Assembly: GCA_002794775.1 (NCBI GenBank)
Contig: NBAY01000007.1
Location: 682,001 to 746,000 of the forward strand
DNA length: 64,000 nt
Reading direction: 5' to 3'
DNA from: Porodaedalea pini
Taxonomy: Eukaryota; Basidiomycota; Agaricomycetes; Hymenochaetales; Hymenochaetaceae
Shown here: one piece after another, positions 21,808 through 34,372 of the stretch
Position numbering within the stretch: position 1 is the stretch's first letter
How the letters are laid out: every line of letters begins with the position of its first letter
Position numbers and translations under genes: made by a program
Notes under the pieces: model-generated
Told to the model about the DNA's origin: nothing
Seen by the model: only the letters and a program-made list of their open reading frames with translations
Database searches by the model: none

Positions 21808-23887
21808 ATGGACGGGTTTGTTTTATGGTTCTGTCGAGAAAATGGATCGCTAGACACCACCAGCATGAGCCTGACGGATGTCCCTGGCCAAGGTCGAGGT
21901 GCGGTCGCTTTGCAAGACATTCCAGTAGGTTTGAACAAGCAAGTCAGATGTTTCACGGACTGTTTTGAGAATGATATCATAGGAAGGTCACACACTGTTT
22001 ACAATCCCGCGTTCTTTGACGCTTTCGACGCGCACTTCAGTACTACCCAGCCTGGTCGGAGACGCGGCATGGAAATCTCTCCAGCTCAGTAAAGGCTGGA
22101 TTGGACTCATCTTATGTATGATGTGGGAGGAGTCGCATGGAACAAACTCAACATGGTCAGGGTATTTTGGTTCGTCCTCTCATGTCCTAATTATTATCAA
22201 ATGTACTGATGCAAGCCGACTAAAGATACTTTGCCAAGAACCTTTGACACGCCTATGTTCTGGAGTGAAGATGAGCTTAAAGAGTTAGTAGGGACAGCTG
22301 TAGCGGGTATGTGCGCTTTTATATCTCACTGTCATTCACGTGTCGATTCTCAGTTCATATACTGAGCGATTTATCTCGTTATTCCAGAAAAAATCGGCAA
22401 GGACGAAGCTGAGCGAGACTACCGCGAAAAGCTACTTCCTGCGCTACATGTACGTTTCATTTTCACGGACGTAAGAGGAATCAATTCACTCTTAAACCGC
22501 AGACTCGGCCAGATTTGTTTAACCCTTCCCATCTATCCACATTCTATTCGCTAGAGAACTATCACCTCATGGGCAGTCGTATCCTCTCTAGAAGCTTCCA
22601 TGTCGAGAAGTGGGAAGGAGACGAGGAGGAGGACAGCAGTGAGATGCAGCCCGAAGAAGTTGCCGAAGTGCAGGAGAATATCAACTCTATGGATGTCGAC
22701 ATCGAGCGTGAGGGTGCCGTCGAACTTGAAAATAAAAGTGAAGACACCGAAGACGAGGATGAGGAAGACGCATCAGACGTTGCAATGGTCCCAATGGCAG
22801 ACATGCTTAACGCACGTTATGGCTCCGAAAACGTACAATAGACATATCCTCAAACTGTCGGGCATAATATTAATTATCGGCTTGCAGGCAAAGCTGTTCT
22901 ACGAGCCGACGAAACTCAAGATGGTCACGACAAAACCCATAAAAGCGGGAGAGCAGATTGTACGTTCTTCAACGTGTCCTTACTAAGCAGAAGAGATACT
23001 ATAAAGTCGGTTTTTAACAGTACAACACATATGGGGATCCACCAAACTCAGAACTGCTTCGCAAATACGGGCATGTCGACCTCATTCCTCTCCCAGATGC
23101 AGCTCCGTGGGAGGGAAATCCTGCCGATGTTGTCGAAGTACCCGCAGACCTCGTCGTCAACGTCGTGTCCTCGAGCCATAAGAGCGTTGATACCGATGCA
23201 CTGAAAGAGCGAATAGACTGGTGGCTCGAGGAGGGCGGTGACGAGTACGCAACCTCACTTTCGTCCTAATGACGGTGATCCATACTGGACCGCTAATCAA
23301 GTAATTCCTATCTAGTGTTTTCGTGATCGAAGCGGACCTTGAGCTCCCTGAGGCGCTCATCTCGTTCTTCAAGCTCCTTCTCCTCCCATTGCCAGATTGG
23401 GAAAAGACACGCTCGAAAAGCAAGCCGCCGAAGCCCAAACTCGATTTGGACACGAAGGTACAGATCCTCCCGCTTGCGTCTGCGTTGATAGAGAAGCGGC
23501 TGGCAAAATACCCAACGACGCTCAAGGCAAGTCTTGCTCTCATTCATTACGCGAGCTTGGGTGTGATACTGCTTGGAGTGGATTTACTGACTGAAGTGAA
23601 TTATGCAGCACGATGAAGCCCTCATCACGACCCCGGCTCCGTTTTTGCTCTCAAACAACGCTCGTAACGCGATTATTGTGCGCGTAGGCGAGAAACGCAT
23701 ATTGGCAGGTTGCGCCGCGAAGCTGCGAGTGCTTTTGGAGGAAGCGGAGGCCACCGTTCGGTGTCAGGATCGGGCCGAGAAGAAAGAGAAAATCGGGAGT
23801 GGGATAGAGGGACGCAAGAAGCGGAAGAGAGGGAAAGAGGTTGATGGCGATGTAGAGAAGAAAAATGGGAGGCGCGGTAAGCGGTGA
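21808..23887 (+). CDS. SET-domain ribosomal lysine methyltransferase, Rkm4/SETD6-like
   Basis: Nine exons: 21808-21924, 21983-22169, 22226-22306, 22388-22449, 22503-22832, 22888-22959, 23021-23244, 23316-23526 and 23609-23887, encoding 520 residues. The SET domain is split by an acidic insert, as in the SETD6/Rubisco-LSMT group: GRGAVALQDI and EGHTLFTIPR at the N-terminal half, then VPMADMLNARYGSENAKLFYE and GEQIYNTYGDPPNSELLRKYG with the catalytic-type tyrosine. A Rubisco-LSMT-like helical substrate domain follows, and the tail is strongly basic (KKRKRGKE...GRRGKR), likely a nuclear or nucleolar signal. Yeast Rkm4 methylates ribosomal protein eL42. Whether this enzyme has that substrate is inferred. 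The last intron (23527-23608) uses a GC donor (AAG|GCAAGT). Divergent from the CUE gene. Confidence 0.85.
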
Positions 23888-25016
23888 GAGTCGACAGTGT
23901 GGTTCATTTTATGTATAAGTCTGGTTCCAGTTTGGTTGTCGCATTGACGGGGGTCGTCGCCATCGACACACTCCGGAGGGGAGGCTCAATTCTCATTGAT
24001 GCATGTGTTTGGACTTGTGCCTTTCTCAAAGCGTGTACTACTTACTCGGTTATGTAATTTGTCATCCGGGGAGTTAGTAAGCCAAGGTGGTTACAATTTG
24101 ACTCCTACAATTCGGCACGGTAGTTCTCAAGTTGTCTCTATCCGCATTCACGAAAAAGGACATCCGTTAGCACGTTGTACAATGTAGGAGCTGCACCTGT
24201 GAAACACACTGGATCATCAAGGATAAAACATCCATCGCCCCAAATGATCACATTTATATTGAATCTGTTGTACAGGACTGGGACGTGCAGGATCACGAGG
24301 GTTTCTGGAAGGGTAGCATCTTTTCCTACATCTACGGAACACACAAAAGAGCTCACAGCCCTCTCCAATGAGGTAGAGACAGACCGTCTGTATGTTCTCT
24401 TAAAGGTCAAATCGCAACGGCGTGCCGTCCTGTCCAAGACTCAAGTATTGACGGTCTTATGATAATATTGTTTATGCAATCTATTTCCTTATGGCTTCAC
24501 TTGTTTATTTACATGACTATGACTTCCTACTTGTTATAGTATACTATTCAATTGTACTGTATATAAGGATGGGCACTCTTGCCTCAATTTACAGCTTTGT
24601 CCCAGTTATCTGCTTGTCTAAGAGATGGTCATTTATTGGTTCTGATTAGACCTTTGTGCCTTTGTTGAGCAGACATAGCTCTCTCACCATGATATTACTT
24701 GAAAAGGCAATTGCATCCCAAAAAGAAAATCCTGATCGGGTAACGACGATCATCAAGCTCGATTGGATCCTGGCCTTCGCTTCCGAGTCTTAACAGCCAA
24801 CTGCTCGCCATTCCTTTGAAAATTTTGAATACTCTCCCCTCAACTTATCTCATTTGCATAAGAACAACGTATTTCCTCGAATCTGCACTATCTTAACTTC
24901 TATCGTTGCTCTCGACCACGACCGTACTACCCGTCAAGCTTGGCGGCGCGCTGGGTGGCACCCCTTTTTCACGCCGCCTTCTACTGTCATTGATCTTATC
25001 GTTGTCACCAAAGAAA
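23888..25016. other. intergenic region
   Basis: 1.1 kb with only short frames and AT-rich patches. It contains the 3' end of the SET gene and the promoter of the next gene. No element is assigned. Confidence 0.4.
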
Positions 25017-26994
25017 ATGCCCCCATTATCAACCGAGGGCGAAGTGGTCTCAAACGTCGGTGGTCTATGTCCCGGCTCCTGCACCCTGCAAGTCATCCTC
25101 GGTTGTATTCTTCCTTTCATCGCAGTCGCATCGTCAATACCCGTTATTATGATTAAAAGGCATCTCGCGTACAAATCCTCCATCCACAAGTCCAAGGCAC
25201 AAACTATCACTCCTCGTGCACTTGCAACGCCTAGACTTCCTATGACCTCGGTCTATATCGCTCGGGTGAACTATTATTTGCCAACGAGCGACACGGCGGC
25301 CTCGCAATCAGTGGTAGAGAGTCACCTCGATGGAAGCAGTACTTGTCTCGCAGCAAACAACAGCGAATCACCTGCGCCGTCTCCAAGTCTAGCTGCTCAG
25401 GTACCACCCATGACTTCTCTGCCGTCTTTGTCCTCAATGTTATGCGAATTCACCGCTTACGCGGATGCCATCGAGCCTGAGGTCTTGACTGAGGCCAGGC
25501 GGTCTTCCACATGCCTTTTAGACTCCGTGTTTTCTTCCATGGACGTCAAGGCCCTCTCTTTCACTACCCTGCCTCCGTCCCTCTCAGTGCCCCAAGTACA
25601 GGGGCTGGCCATTTCGACACCGTCGGAGTACACAATCTACTCGTCCAAGGCTAGCGACTTCGAAGAAGGACAAATCAACGACAGTGAACAAGCTTATACC
25701 ACGTCTGCGGCACTGGCTAGAGAATCTGATCAATCTGATCCTTCCTTTGTTGCGGACGAGCTTGCCGGTGGTTCGGTTGAGGAGGAACAAGATTGCCCCG
25801 TTGAACCTTCTGACGACATGGATATCGATGCACTGCTTGCCAATGCAGAAGACGATGTCAAAGAGATCAGCACCTCGCAACTAGTCACGACAACTACTTC
25901 ATGGTCCATCATCCTCGATTCATCTTCAACTCTTGCCTCAGTCTTGGCTGTCCGACTCGCAGAGTTTCCAACAGTTCCTGCCTTTCCACCATCATGCTTC
26001 ACGCAGAGATATGGCCTATTCGTTGTTACTCATCAATCTAAATCATCTCTGGATTCGACCGTCACTCGTTCAATCTCCGCGCCCGTTTCCCTTAATATTC
26101 TGGACATTCGAATCGAAGACACGCTTCGTCAAAGAAGGCCGAATGGGCCTTATCTCATAGAGTGGCCTAGTTTCTCGAATCCAGGAGAACTATGGGATGA
26201 AGAAGACGACCTTCTTTTCTCGACCTGCCTTCCCCAGAAACCTATCGACCTCTCGAAGCCTGTCCGGTACACGTGGACGGCTGGCGTCGCTTATAGCCGC
26301 TCTGACAAAGGGGAGCTATGGGATGACGAAGACGATCGCCGCTTCTCGTGCGTTAGCGAGTCGAAGGCGCTTGAAACATTCTCTTCACCCTCAAATCTCA
26401 GCTTTGCGATGGCCAGTGACTGCTTCATGGCCCTGTCTACTCTGAGCACAAGCGAGGCGATTAATTTAGAAGAACAGGCATATGAGAGCAAGGAGGGCAC
26501 AGAAGAGGCGGCGAAGCAGGCTGTGTGCTTCTCGGGAAGCGATTTGGATGTCAACGACTCAGGATTTGCAGAAGATATTTCCTGCCTCGACTTCGGTGTC
26601 ACTTCGGTTAAGGAACAAAACGTTAAACCGAATCCTTATTGTAAGGTATGTGCCTGTCTGCAGTCAGTCCTATGCGACGGTTGACTCACTGGTCTGGCAG
26701 GAGTTTGGGTCGGACTTCTGGTCATCGACCCCGTCGTCTCTGCACCTTCATGCGTTTGAGGATCTTGCCGTCAACTCCAAGCCTATCTACTTGTCCGAGA
26801 GTTCGCGTTCCAGCCTCATGTCGCTTGTAAGCGTCCTAGACAGCACTGTTCGCATTGTGGATCCCGCCCACGAGTCTGAGAATCTCGAGAAGATGCTGGG
26901 GGTTCTTGACATGGAGCTGGAGCCGGACTTCTCGTATTCGTCACACATTGTCTCGGTCACCTTTCCGCTGCTCCGAGAGACATGCACGCTCTAA
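25017..26994 (+). CDS. unknown single-pass membrane protein with GELWDxEDD repeats
   Basis: Two exons, 25017-26645 and 26701-26994, give 640 residues. The frame is open further upstream to 24906, but ATG 25017 (AAAATGCCCCC context) is the first methionine followed by a sensible N-terminus. A hydrophobic segment at about residues 22-43 (LQVILGCILPFIAVASSIPV) is followed by basic residues, suggesting a membrane anchor with the short N-terminus outside. The rest is Ser/Thr/acidic and largely disordered. Two near-identical acidic boxes, GELWDEEDDLLFS and GELWDDEDDRRFS, lie about 30 residues apart. Another box, EFGSDFW, begins exon 2. I do not recognise the family and give no function. The in-frame splice and continuous frame support a real gene. 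Confidence 0.7.
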
Positions 26995-27656
26995 CGTTTC
27001 ACTCTGTCGTATATTGTAAATGACTTGGAAAGCGGGCCGTGCTATTACTGTAGGGGAGGGGGTTCAAATCGACGACAACGCCACCGTCAATATGCCTCGG
27101 GACAGTCATCGTTACTTCGTTCAATTCGTCCCCTTCGTTTCCCGTGCCTTTCTCCGCATTCGCGACATTCCACCTTTCTTAGCCGTCTACATCAACGGTT
27201 AACAGACAAATTTGACTTAACTGCTATCTTCATTAACACTGTACAGTAGTGTCATAACTCTATGCTCTATACGTCCGAACAAATTAAAACGATGCCCACC
27301 ACAATCCAATCAGCGCACTATGGGCCCAATAGCGTGACTGACAAACTGCAAGCTACCAACCCCACTCAGCTGTTAATCGGGCACAAGATCTTGTTCACTG
27401 AGGCTCCCACCGACGTCTGGCATTCCTCTCGGAGAAGTCGCCCGACCGACGGAGCGCTGAAGTGACCAGGATGCGGGAACGAGCCATATGCTCGCGTCGT
27501 AAAGCTCCCAGAAAACCGGAGGCCTCCGTAGAAAACGTGCCCTGTCTGGGAATACCAGGCGACGTATCGCAGCCGTCAGCATTTAGTCGGGTCAAGGATA
27601 CATCCCGATAGACGACCCGCTGTCTGAGAAAGTGTGCTATCACTTCCATTTGCCTT
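26995..27656. other. convergent intergenic region
   Basis: Between the unknown membrane protein and the phosphatase 3' end. A GGTTCAAATC sequence at 27061 superficially resembles a tRNA B box, but no cloverleaf could be drawn around it. Confidence 0.4.
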
Positions 27657-29036
27657 TTATAAAAAGTACTCCGGAAGCTACGTTGCAGAGGCGGGAAGGT
27701 CGTCAATCAAATGGGAAGGGCTTCAGAGATAACGAGAACACACTACCTTATTGCCACCGTTCTGCAGTACTTGTTGCTGGTTTGGCCCATCGCGCTCGTT
27801 CTCCGGCGCCGCTTCGAAAACGTTAAAATGCATACCGCCACCTGGCCCGACTTCCAAAATGCTCGCGGAGTTCCCGCATCGATAACAGTAGTTAGGCGCG
27901 GACCACACGGTTGACAGATGGTTATCAAAAAGGACGCTGAAGCCCTCCATACATAACTGGTGTGCACGCAGAATGTGGGACATATTGTTGATGTTCAAAA
28001 ACTTGTTGACGACACCCGAGCCGAAGGTATATCCCGCACCGCTGAAGTGGAAGGGGTTAACATGTGATGCAAGTTTGTATGCTTGCCGGAAACCCAACTA
28101 ACCGGGGCGAAATCGCAAAATCTTCCTTGTCTGGATCTGGGTCTGACCACACCAAATCCGCCATTGGTCCTTCGTGTGGGATTTCTGATGTGCAAACGTC
28201 AAAACTGACTAAGGCGAGCAGGCATATACGACACGCACCTCGGAATCTATCCACGACTTTAATTTGGTCGATTGAATGGATTGATGGAGATAATCCTATA
28301 TGCGAACGAGATGAGATAAATGCACCGTTCATGACCCGAAGTTCCATACCTCCGTGTACACAGAATATTTGATTGTCAATGACAACTGACAACGTCAAGA
28401 AATCAAACATGTCCGTGAAGTACGTCCATACGTGCGCCGAGCCATACTTGCGGACGCATTCGGTGTAAAAGCCGTAAGACTTTTGGCCCACATTTAACAT
28501 GAGCTAAGTTACTTAACACGACATCGACACTACGCTCACCTGAGTTACAGCTCTCGACTCATGATTACCCCGAATCAACTGCACCCTATCTGGGTACCGC
28601 AACTTGAGGCAGGTAAGGAGCGAGATAGTCTCGACACTGAACAATCCACGGTCGACATAGTCACCTGTCACACAAGCGGTGAGATAGAGCATACACGAGG
28701 CTGAAGCAGAGTGGGAACGGACCGAGGAACAAATAATTCGTGTGAGGAGCGTATCCACCTATCCGGAATATCTCGACGAGGTCATAGAACTGGCTGAAAA
28801 GAGCATTGAGCACACAATCATGGGTGGAACAATGACAAAGCGATTGCCGCTCAAAAGTTGTACACTTACCCATGAATGTCGCCGACGACAGTAACGGGCG
28901 CGCTGACGTGCACGACGTTTGACTCACGCATCAGGACCTCCTTAGTCTTCTCGCAGATTTCGCGTAAAAGAGCCTCATGTAGGAGCTGCTTTCGTAGTAG
29001 TTGCTCGATGCATGCATCGAGATTGAACGGGGCCAT
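27657..29036 (-). CDS. ppg1: PP2A-like serine/threonine phosphatase catalytic subunit, Ppg1 type
   Basis: Eight exons: 29036-28870, 28793-28723, 28664-28540, 28479-28350, 28295-28239, 28184-28103, 28041-27771 and 27677-27657, giving 307 residues. All metal-binding motifs of the PPP family are intact: GDIHG (52-56), GDYVDRG (80-86), GNHE (112-115), then [10 protein letters not shown] and [11 protein letters not shown]. Resemblance to yeast Ppg1 rather than PP2A, PP4 or PP6 rests on [39 protein letters not shown] and NVFEAAPEN. The last exon is 21 nt and encodes LPEYFL, the conserved PP2A-type C-terminal tail that is methylated in relatives. In yeast Ppg1 works with the Far complex and affects glycogen storage and mitophagy. 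The same role here is inference. Confidence 0.93.
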
Positions 29037-31419
29037 TTAGTGTCGCCGTGGTCGTTGTCGTTGAGTTTGAACGGCTCGTCACTGTCGCCCGTTGAGCGAC
29101 CACTAGTACTAGTACTGACACTGCGCAGCGCGGTGAGATCTCTGGAAGCCGATTTACGTAACAAACAGATTACGTACGCAGAACCTTATGTCGCCGCCGA
29201 CACTTGTCTTGCAAAATATCGTCTCAAAATCAAAGAAAAGTTTGTAAACTAAATCTATCAGGGGAAGGTTCCAATGCTCGCAGTATAAACTAGAATGCCG
29301 TATACATAATGAAGGCCAGAGTCGGAAGATGACTCACGTCATCGCCGTAAAATATCAGACAAGCAGTTAGAACTAACGTCGCAAAAAAGTATGACTTGAT
29401 GTGGGGCTGGTAGATCAGCATATTAACACCGCACAAAGACCGGACCACAGTCAGAAACTTCTAGCCAAGTCATAAAATTTGTTCAGTTAGCAAAGTTGAG
29501 CGTAGGACGCGGAACAGATTTGTCTAGACCGACGTTTAGCTTGACTCACATTGATTGATTTTGCTGCATAGCCAGCCGGCGAAGTAGAGAAATGCTAGTG
29601 AATATGGGACGGTCGGACTCGCCGGGTTACAGGTAGAAGGTTTAAGGATGAAGTGCCGGGTCCCGTAGCTGAAATGAAACGCAAAGAAGCCTATCAGTAA
29701 ACCGCAAAATAACTCGAACTAGATATCTAAAAGCCTGTTCAGCTGTAGTATCGCGCGCGGTGCCGCGCCGAAGGCGCGATGTCGGTTCTGTATGTGCATC
29801 GGATTTACTATACAAGCGCTCCGATTTGAATATATGTCGCACAGGCCTTGGCGATGAGAAGTGGATCAAATATCAACGGTAAGGCAGTCCAACAGAAGGT
29901 TCTCGTCCAGTCTGATACGAAAGGGGAGCCACCATGGCTGCGAGCGCAACAATATCGATGCATGTAAGCTCTGCACATAGTTTTATGAGCGAATTTGCGA
30001 CCAATGCAAACCGGAAATGAAAGGCCGGATCACCACTTTGACAGTAAAAATGGCGCACCCGATCAAGGTGTTCACTGTGCGGACAGGTGTTCCCTTTGTG
30101 AAGGTCCGTCAGTGGCTTCCGACAGCATCACCAATGAACGTCGTGGGACGAATGTTACAGTAGGCCAGAAAATGGGATGATTGTGTCGAGAAGCGCCGCT
30201 CGAGAAAGCGTTGGAAAATCACCGCAAGATGCACTAGCTATGACGGCAGATCCAGAGAGAACAGGAAGTGTGCTTCCGAGAAACATCGAATATCAGAGAG
30301 ACAGTGCATTTTCATAAGTCTCCGGTAGTTCCTTGGCCAGTGATCTGATGAGGGCCGGGAAGAGTTTGAAGAAATGAAGATCGAGGGTTTTCCAGTTTCA
30401 CGATCATGCCGAAGGGATTGTTTTCGCGCTGGACGTCATTATTGCGGAGACCTTAGGGCAAGCGCTGAAGAGGATAAGGAAGACCACGCGGCGTAAGACA
30501 AGGCGGTCCAAAAATGGGAAGGAGACTAGCAGAGATCGAGGAGGAGGATCAGTGTGGTGTACATGGCTACGACGGTCGGGCAACATGGTGTTTCATACAT
30601 ACTTTTGACTTTCGAAGTTGGTTGTACTTCTGCACAAAATTAGGCGTGTAAGTCGGGGTTCGGAGATTGGAAGGGGCTTGGGTATTGATCGAAAAGGAAA
30701 CGACACGTCGGAAAGCGCGAATTTGCTGTCTGGAAGAACGTCAGGACCTTCCAAGGGTTGTTCGCCGGAGCAGCACAGACAAGACCAAATTAAAAATACT
30801 GCCAAAAGACGCGGTGGTGATCAGAGCGGCGTCGATAACCCTGCAGCGGGTCATGATGAGCATTGGAAGAGCGTTTGCCGGGGACGCCACAGCACGCGTC
30901 CCAGAGTTTGGACATGTTTGGACTGAGCCGTGACAAGCCTTGCTCGAGTGTCCCTTCTGCTTACTTCGCATCCTGCCACCATGCACGCAGGCACGTCGTA
31001 TTCAAATATCAGCCTTACTGTTCACAATCCACTTTATCTCCTGATTGGCGTCTTATTCCCGTTGGTCTGACGCGTACGCCAAATTCAACAAGATGATGAT
31101 GCTCTTCCGCGCCTACATCAGCTTTCTGCTTCATCGCGCCTGCCGTCCTCGCTTGTCTACTCCGGGATGACTGTGCATCGTGTGCCACGCCAGTGCGGTG
31201 CTTATGACATGCCTCGAGCCCGTACCCTGTGAGTTATCAATCGGGCTCGTCAAACCGCTCGCTTCGACCCGAAATTTATCTCCTGCTTGGATCATGGACC
31301 CCGGCTCTGCATATAAAAAGTCTTCTTCGTTTCTCGGCTTCACTCAGCTTTCTCTGCTCTCGACCAATAACTCTAGTCGCCCAATCTCTCCTTGCAGATC
31401 CGCTTCCTGATCGTCAATC
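29037..31419. other. long intergenic region
   Basis: 2.4 kb between the phosphatase and the zinc-finger gene, containing both promoters. No open frame looks like a known protein on either strand. Composition is uneven, with AT-rich blocks near 29270-29560. A TATA box for the downstream gene is listed separately. Confidence 0.4.
31312..31318 (+). promoter_or_regulatory. TATA box of the zinc-finger gene
   Basis: TATAAAA lies about 100 bp upstream of the start codon and is followed by a CT-rich stretch (CTTCTTCG, TCTCTGCTCTC), the usual layout of a fungal core promoter. Confidence 0.6.
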
Positions 31420-32165
31420 ATGAACAACAACCCGGCGTACACTAATAATGGGCAGAACGCTCAGTATTACCCCGCAAGCCAGTCCACTTCCCAACCTCTG
31501 GCTCCCTACTCTGCAACTCCCTCAGTTCAAGGGTACCAGCCTTCCCAGAGCACCATGTCTCAGCCAGCGTATGCGTACTACCAGCAGCAGCAAGGCTACG
31601 GACATGCCGCTCCAGTCCAGTCCAGTGGTATGCTTACTTGTTCTATCACTTACCTCGCACTCTAACAATACACTTAGCCACGGTTCCAACCTCTGCATCT
31701 TATGCATACCAGGGGTACCCTACCCATCCCGGACATGCGACTGTCCCTCAGACAGCGAGCGCCATGCACCAGTCACAACCAGGATTTCCTCCCGCTCAGC
31801 AACAGGCATATGCTGTTTATGGTGGAGCAGCGTACCCTCAGACGTCGCCTCAGCTGTATCCGCAGTATCCCGAGCACGGACAAGGCGTCCCGGCCACAAA
31901 CACCCATCAACGACACGGCTCATCGTCCACCGTCGCGTCTTCACCGTCGCAGTCCTCGCAATCATCGTCGTCTTCGGACCGCTTCCCATGCCCCAACTGT
32001 GATAAATCCTTCACACGGAACTTCGACCGCAAACGACACATGGAGATCCATCTCCCAGGGAGCCAGGGGAGTAATCGCTGCCGTTACTGCCGCAAAGACT
32101 ACAGTCGGGCCGATTCGTTGAAACGGCACGTCGACAATGGCTGCGAGAAGAAGCCACGCTCGTGA
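31420..32165 (+). CDS. C2H2 zinc-finger protein with Q/Y/S/P-rich N-terminus
   Basis: Two exons, 31420-31627 and 31678-32165, give 231 residues. The first 160 residues are Gln/Tyr/Ser/Pro-rich and prion-like in composition (many QQQ, YYP and SQP steps), then a run of serines. The C-terminus has two consecutive fingers: CPNCDKSFTRNFDRKRHMEIH, and a second, CRYCRKDYSRADSLKRHVDNG plus C, whose last ligand is cysteine (C2HC). The pair resembles finger pairs of fungal transcription factors, with the low-complexity part as a possible activation or condensate-forming region. DNA target and process are unknown. TATA box at 31312. Confidence 0.85.
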
Positions 32166-34372
32166 GGGCACTCAGCATGTTCTCCAAATTTTCACCTTTC
32201 TCGTAGCTTCTTTCTTGCACGCCTTCAGGCAGTTAGCAAATCTCTGATTCACTTCACTTTTGACGACTCCTCGTCGAGCTCGTCGTGTATTTATTTGGGC
32301 TCGTTCTCCAGCTTCGATGTCCTCCTATGTGATCATGTACTGGTTCCCTTCTCCACAAATAACCGTACACTTAATAACCTTTATGGTAGATGCTCCACGT
32401 TTCTCCGTCTTCTTTTCTTCTTCTTCCCCTTCTTTCTGCGCCCACAGCCTCGGCAGCACCGTTAGCGCCTCCCGTATCTGTTCGTTCTTTATTTATTTAT
32501 TATCCCTTTTTCTCAGGTCTTCTATGACGACGGCTGCGGTATTCACTCGTTGTTCACATCGTAATTTCAGTATTTACATTCAAGAATCAGTGCTTATGTC
32601 CACGCTCTTTCAATTTCAAGCAGTCTTTTCCTTTGCCCTTATTCCCAGGAAATTCTCCCATACCCCACTATCCCATGATCGCCCTCTGTAGAGCTTGCCA
32701 GCAAGGGGCTTCGAAATGGACGATCCTCCGGTACGCAATGCAGAAAGTGCAATCGTCATGTCGTAAAGGTAAGCTTCGTCTACAGGATCTAGATCTTCGA
32801 ATGCACCCACGATGTCGAAGTTCATTTCGTCTGAAGTTAAACAGTTCGTTTCCTCGCATCGGAATGCCCACTGCCATATGCTAAATCTCAAACCTCCTGC
32901 AATAAGCATAGATCACAAATGCAACTCCAGAAATGAAAACTCGATTACTCTGATGATTATAACGGGAACATGGGCCCTCTCGAGACTGGTTATTTCTGGC
33001 ACTTCTCCAGTACTTCTAGCTCCCGCGAAAGTTTGACTGGATGTGGATTGGTCTGCACGCCGCAACTTGGTCCTCCGATCTGTGTACGAAGCGCCGAGAA
33101 TGGCACTCGTGCGGGTGAAGGAATAGATCGGTGACTTCCTCAGGCTGGACTTCCGATTCTTCCGCGTTCAATTAAGGACTCCGATCCTGCTTAACTCAGG
33201 TAGTGAAGATCACTACGTCGCGGAACAGGTGCGCACGAGGCACGCGATGGACATGGTGGCAATAGTGAGTGCCGAGGGTGAGTCATGTCGACCTTACTCA
33301 TTTCTGGATTTGCATGGTCTCCTGCACCTGAGACTACTTTGGAACAATTTCATGACAAGGTTGTCTAACTATATTAACTATCTGGACTTCCAAAAGCATG
33401 AGCCCCATATCGGGCAAGACGACTTTTCGTAAACAGATCTAAACCTCCAGAATAGCAGAAAACCTGATCAAGTACCACGATCGTCCTCGAGTACATATAG
33501 GGTCGCAAGCTAGACGAGTGAGGTTCCTCACTTCCTCAACAGATCTGCGCAACATCGGAATGCGTCCGCTTTGACCCTGGAGCGCCTGCTGAGGATCTTC
33601 CAAGCCAGCAGTAAGAATCGGAAACAGCTCTTCTTGAAGAACTGTGTCCGACCAAAAGCCACCCCGCGCTTCTGATCTCTGACAGTAGGTGAGAGCTCGA
33701 TGGATCTTTGACTAAAACTGCGTTGAAAGAAGTCCTTGGATGACGGCGCGATGTTCTTCCGCCGTTCCACAGTATGGCGCCATACGTATTACATTCTTCC
33801 GAGTTGTGTGGATCATGATGTGTATTCTCGAGATACCCGCATCATGGACATTGCAGATTATATCTACCATGTGTCAAAATTTTAGTGGACCCCGAACTTG
33901 AGGGCTAATTTTACTTGAGGTCAACTTCTTGAGGGATACGAGATGAACACCGAACTTTCGACAGTCTTGTTGTAAAAAGCACATGCACTTACAAAAGATG
34001 ATAATAAATCTATGGCATGATACTGCAGGATTTATAACCCATGCGTTTGCATTTGCTGAATATGAACCTGATCGCCTAGCTCATAATGTCCTATGATTTC
34101 AGCTCCTTCACGAAATGGTCTTCTAATAAAACAGTCGTTGTTCTACTTGAGTATTGGTAGAGTTAATTATAAGAGCTGCGCTTTCTCTCTTTCCTTCGAG
34201 ATTTCCCTCATGAGTTCTACGAAAGTTGTGGCGCTGACGATCATAATTGAAACCCCGAAGACGCGACGCGCGTTCCTCTCACGCGTCGACCACCAACCTC
34301 GTCTATTACTATAGACTCCGGATACAAGTTCAATCCTGTGGAGTGATCAGTTCACGCACATATACGAGTTCC
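32166..34372. other. long intergenic region
   Basis: 2.2 kb starting with the pyrimidine-rich 3' region of the zinc-finger gene (32390-32640). Only short frames with no recognised product. No repeats or RNA gene identified. Confidence 0.4.

Noticed and set aside
27061..27071. tRNA B-box-like GGTTCAAATC
   Set aside because: The next bases do not fit the T-loop consensus and no acceptor or anticodon stem can be paired around it.
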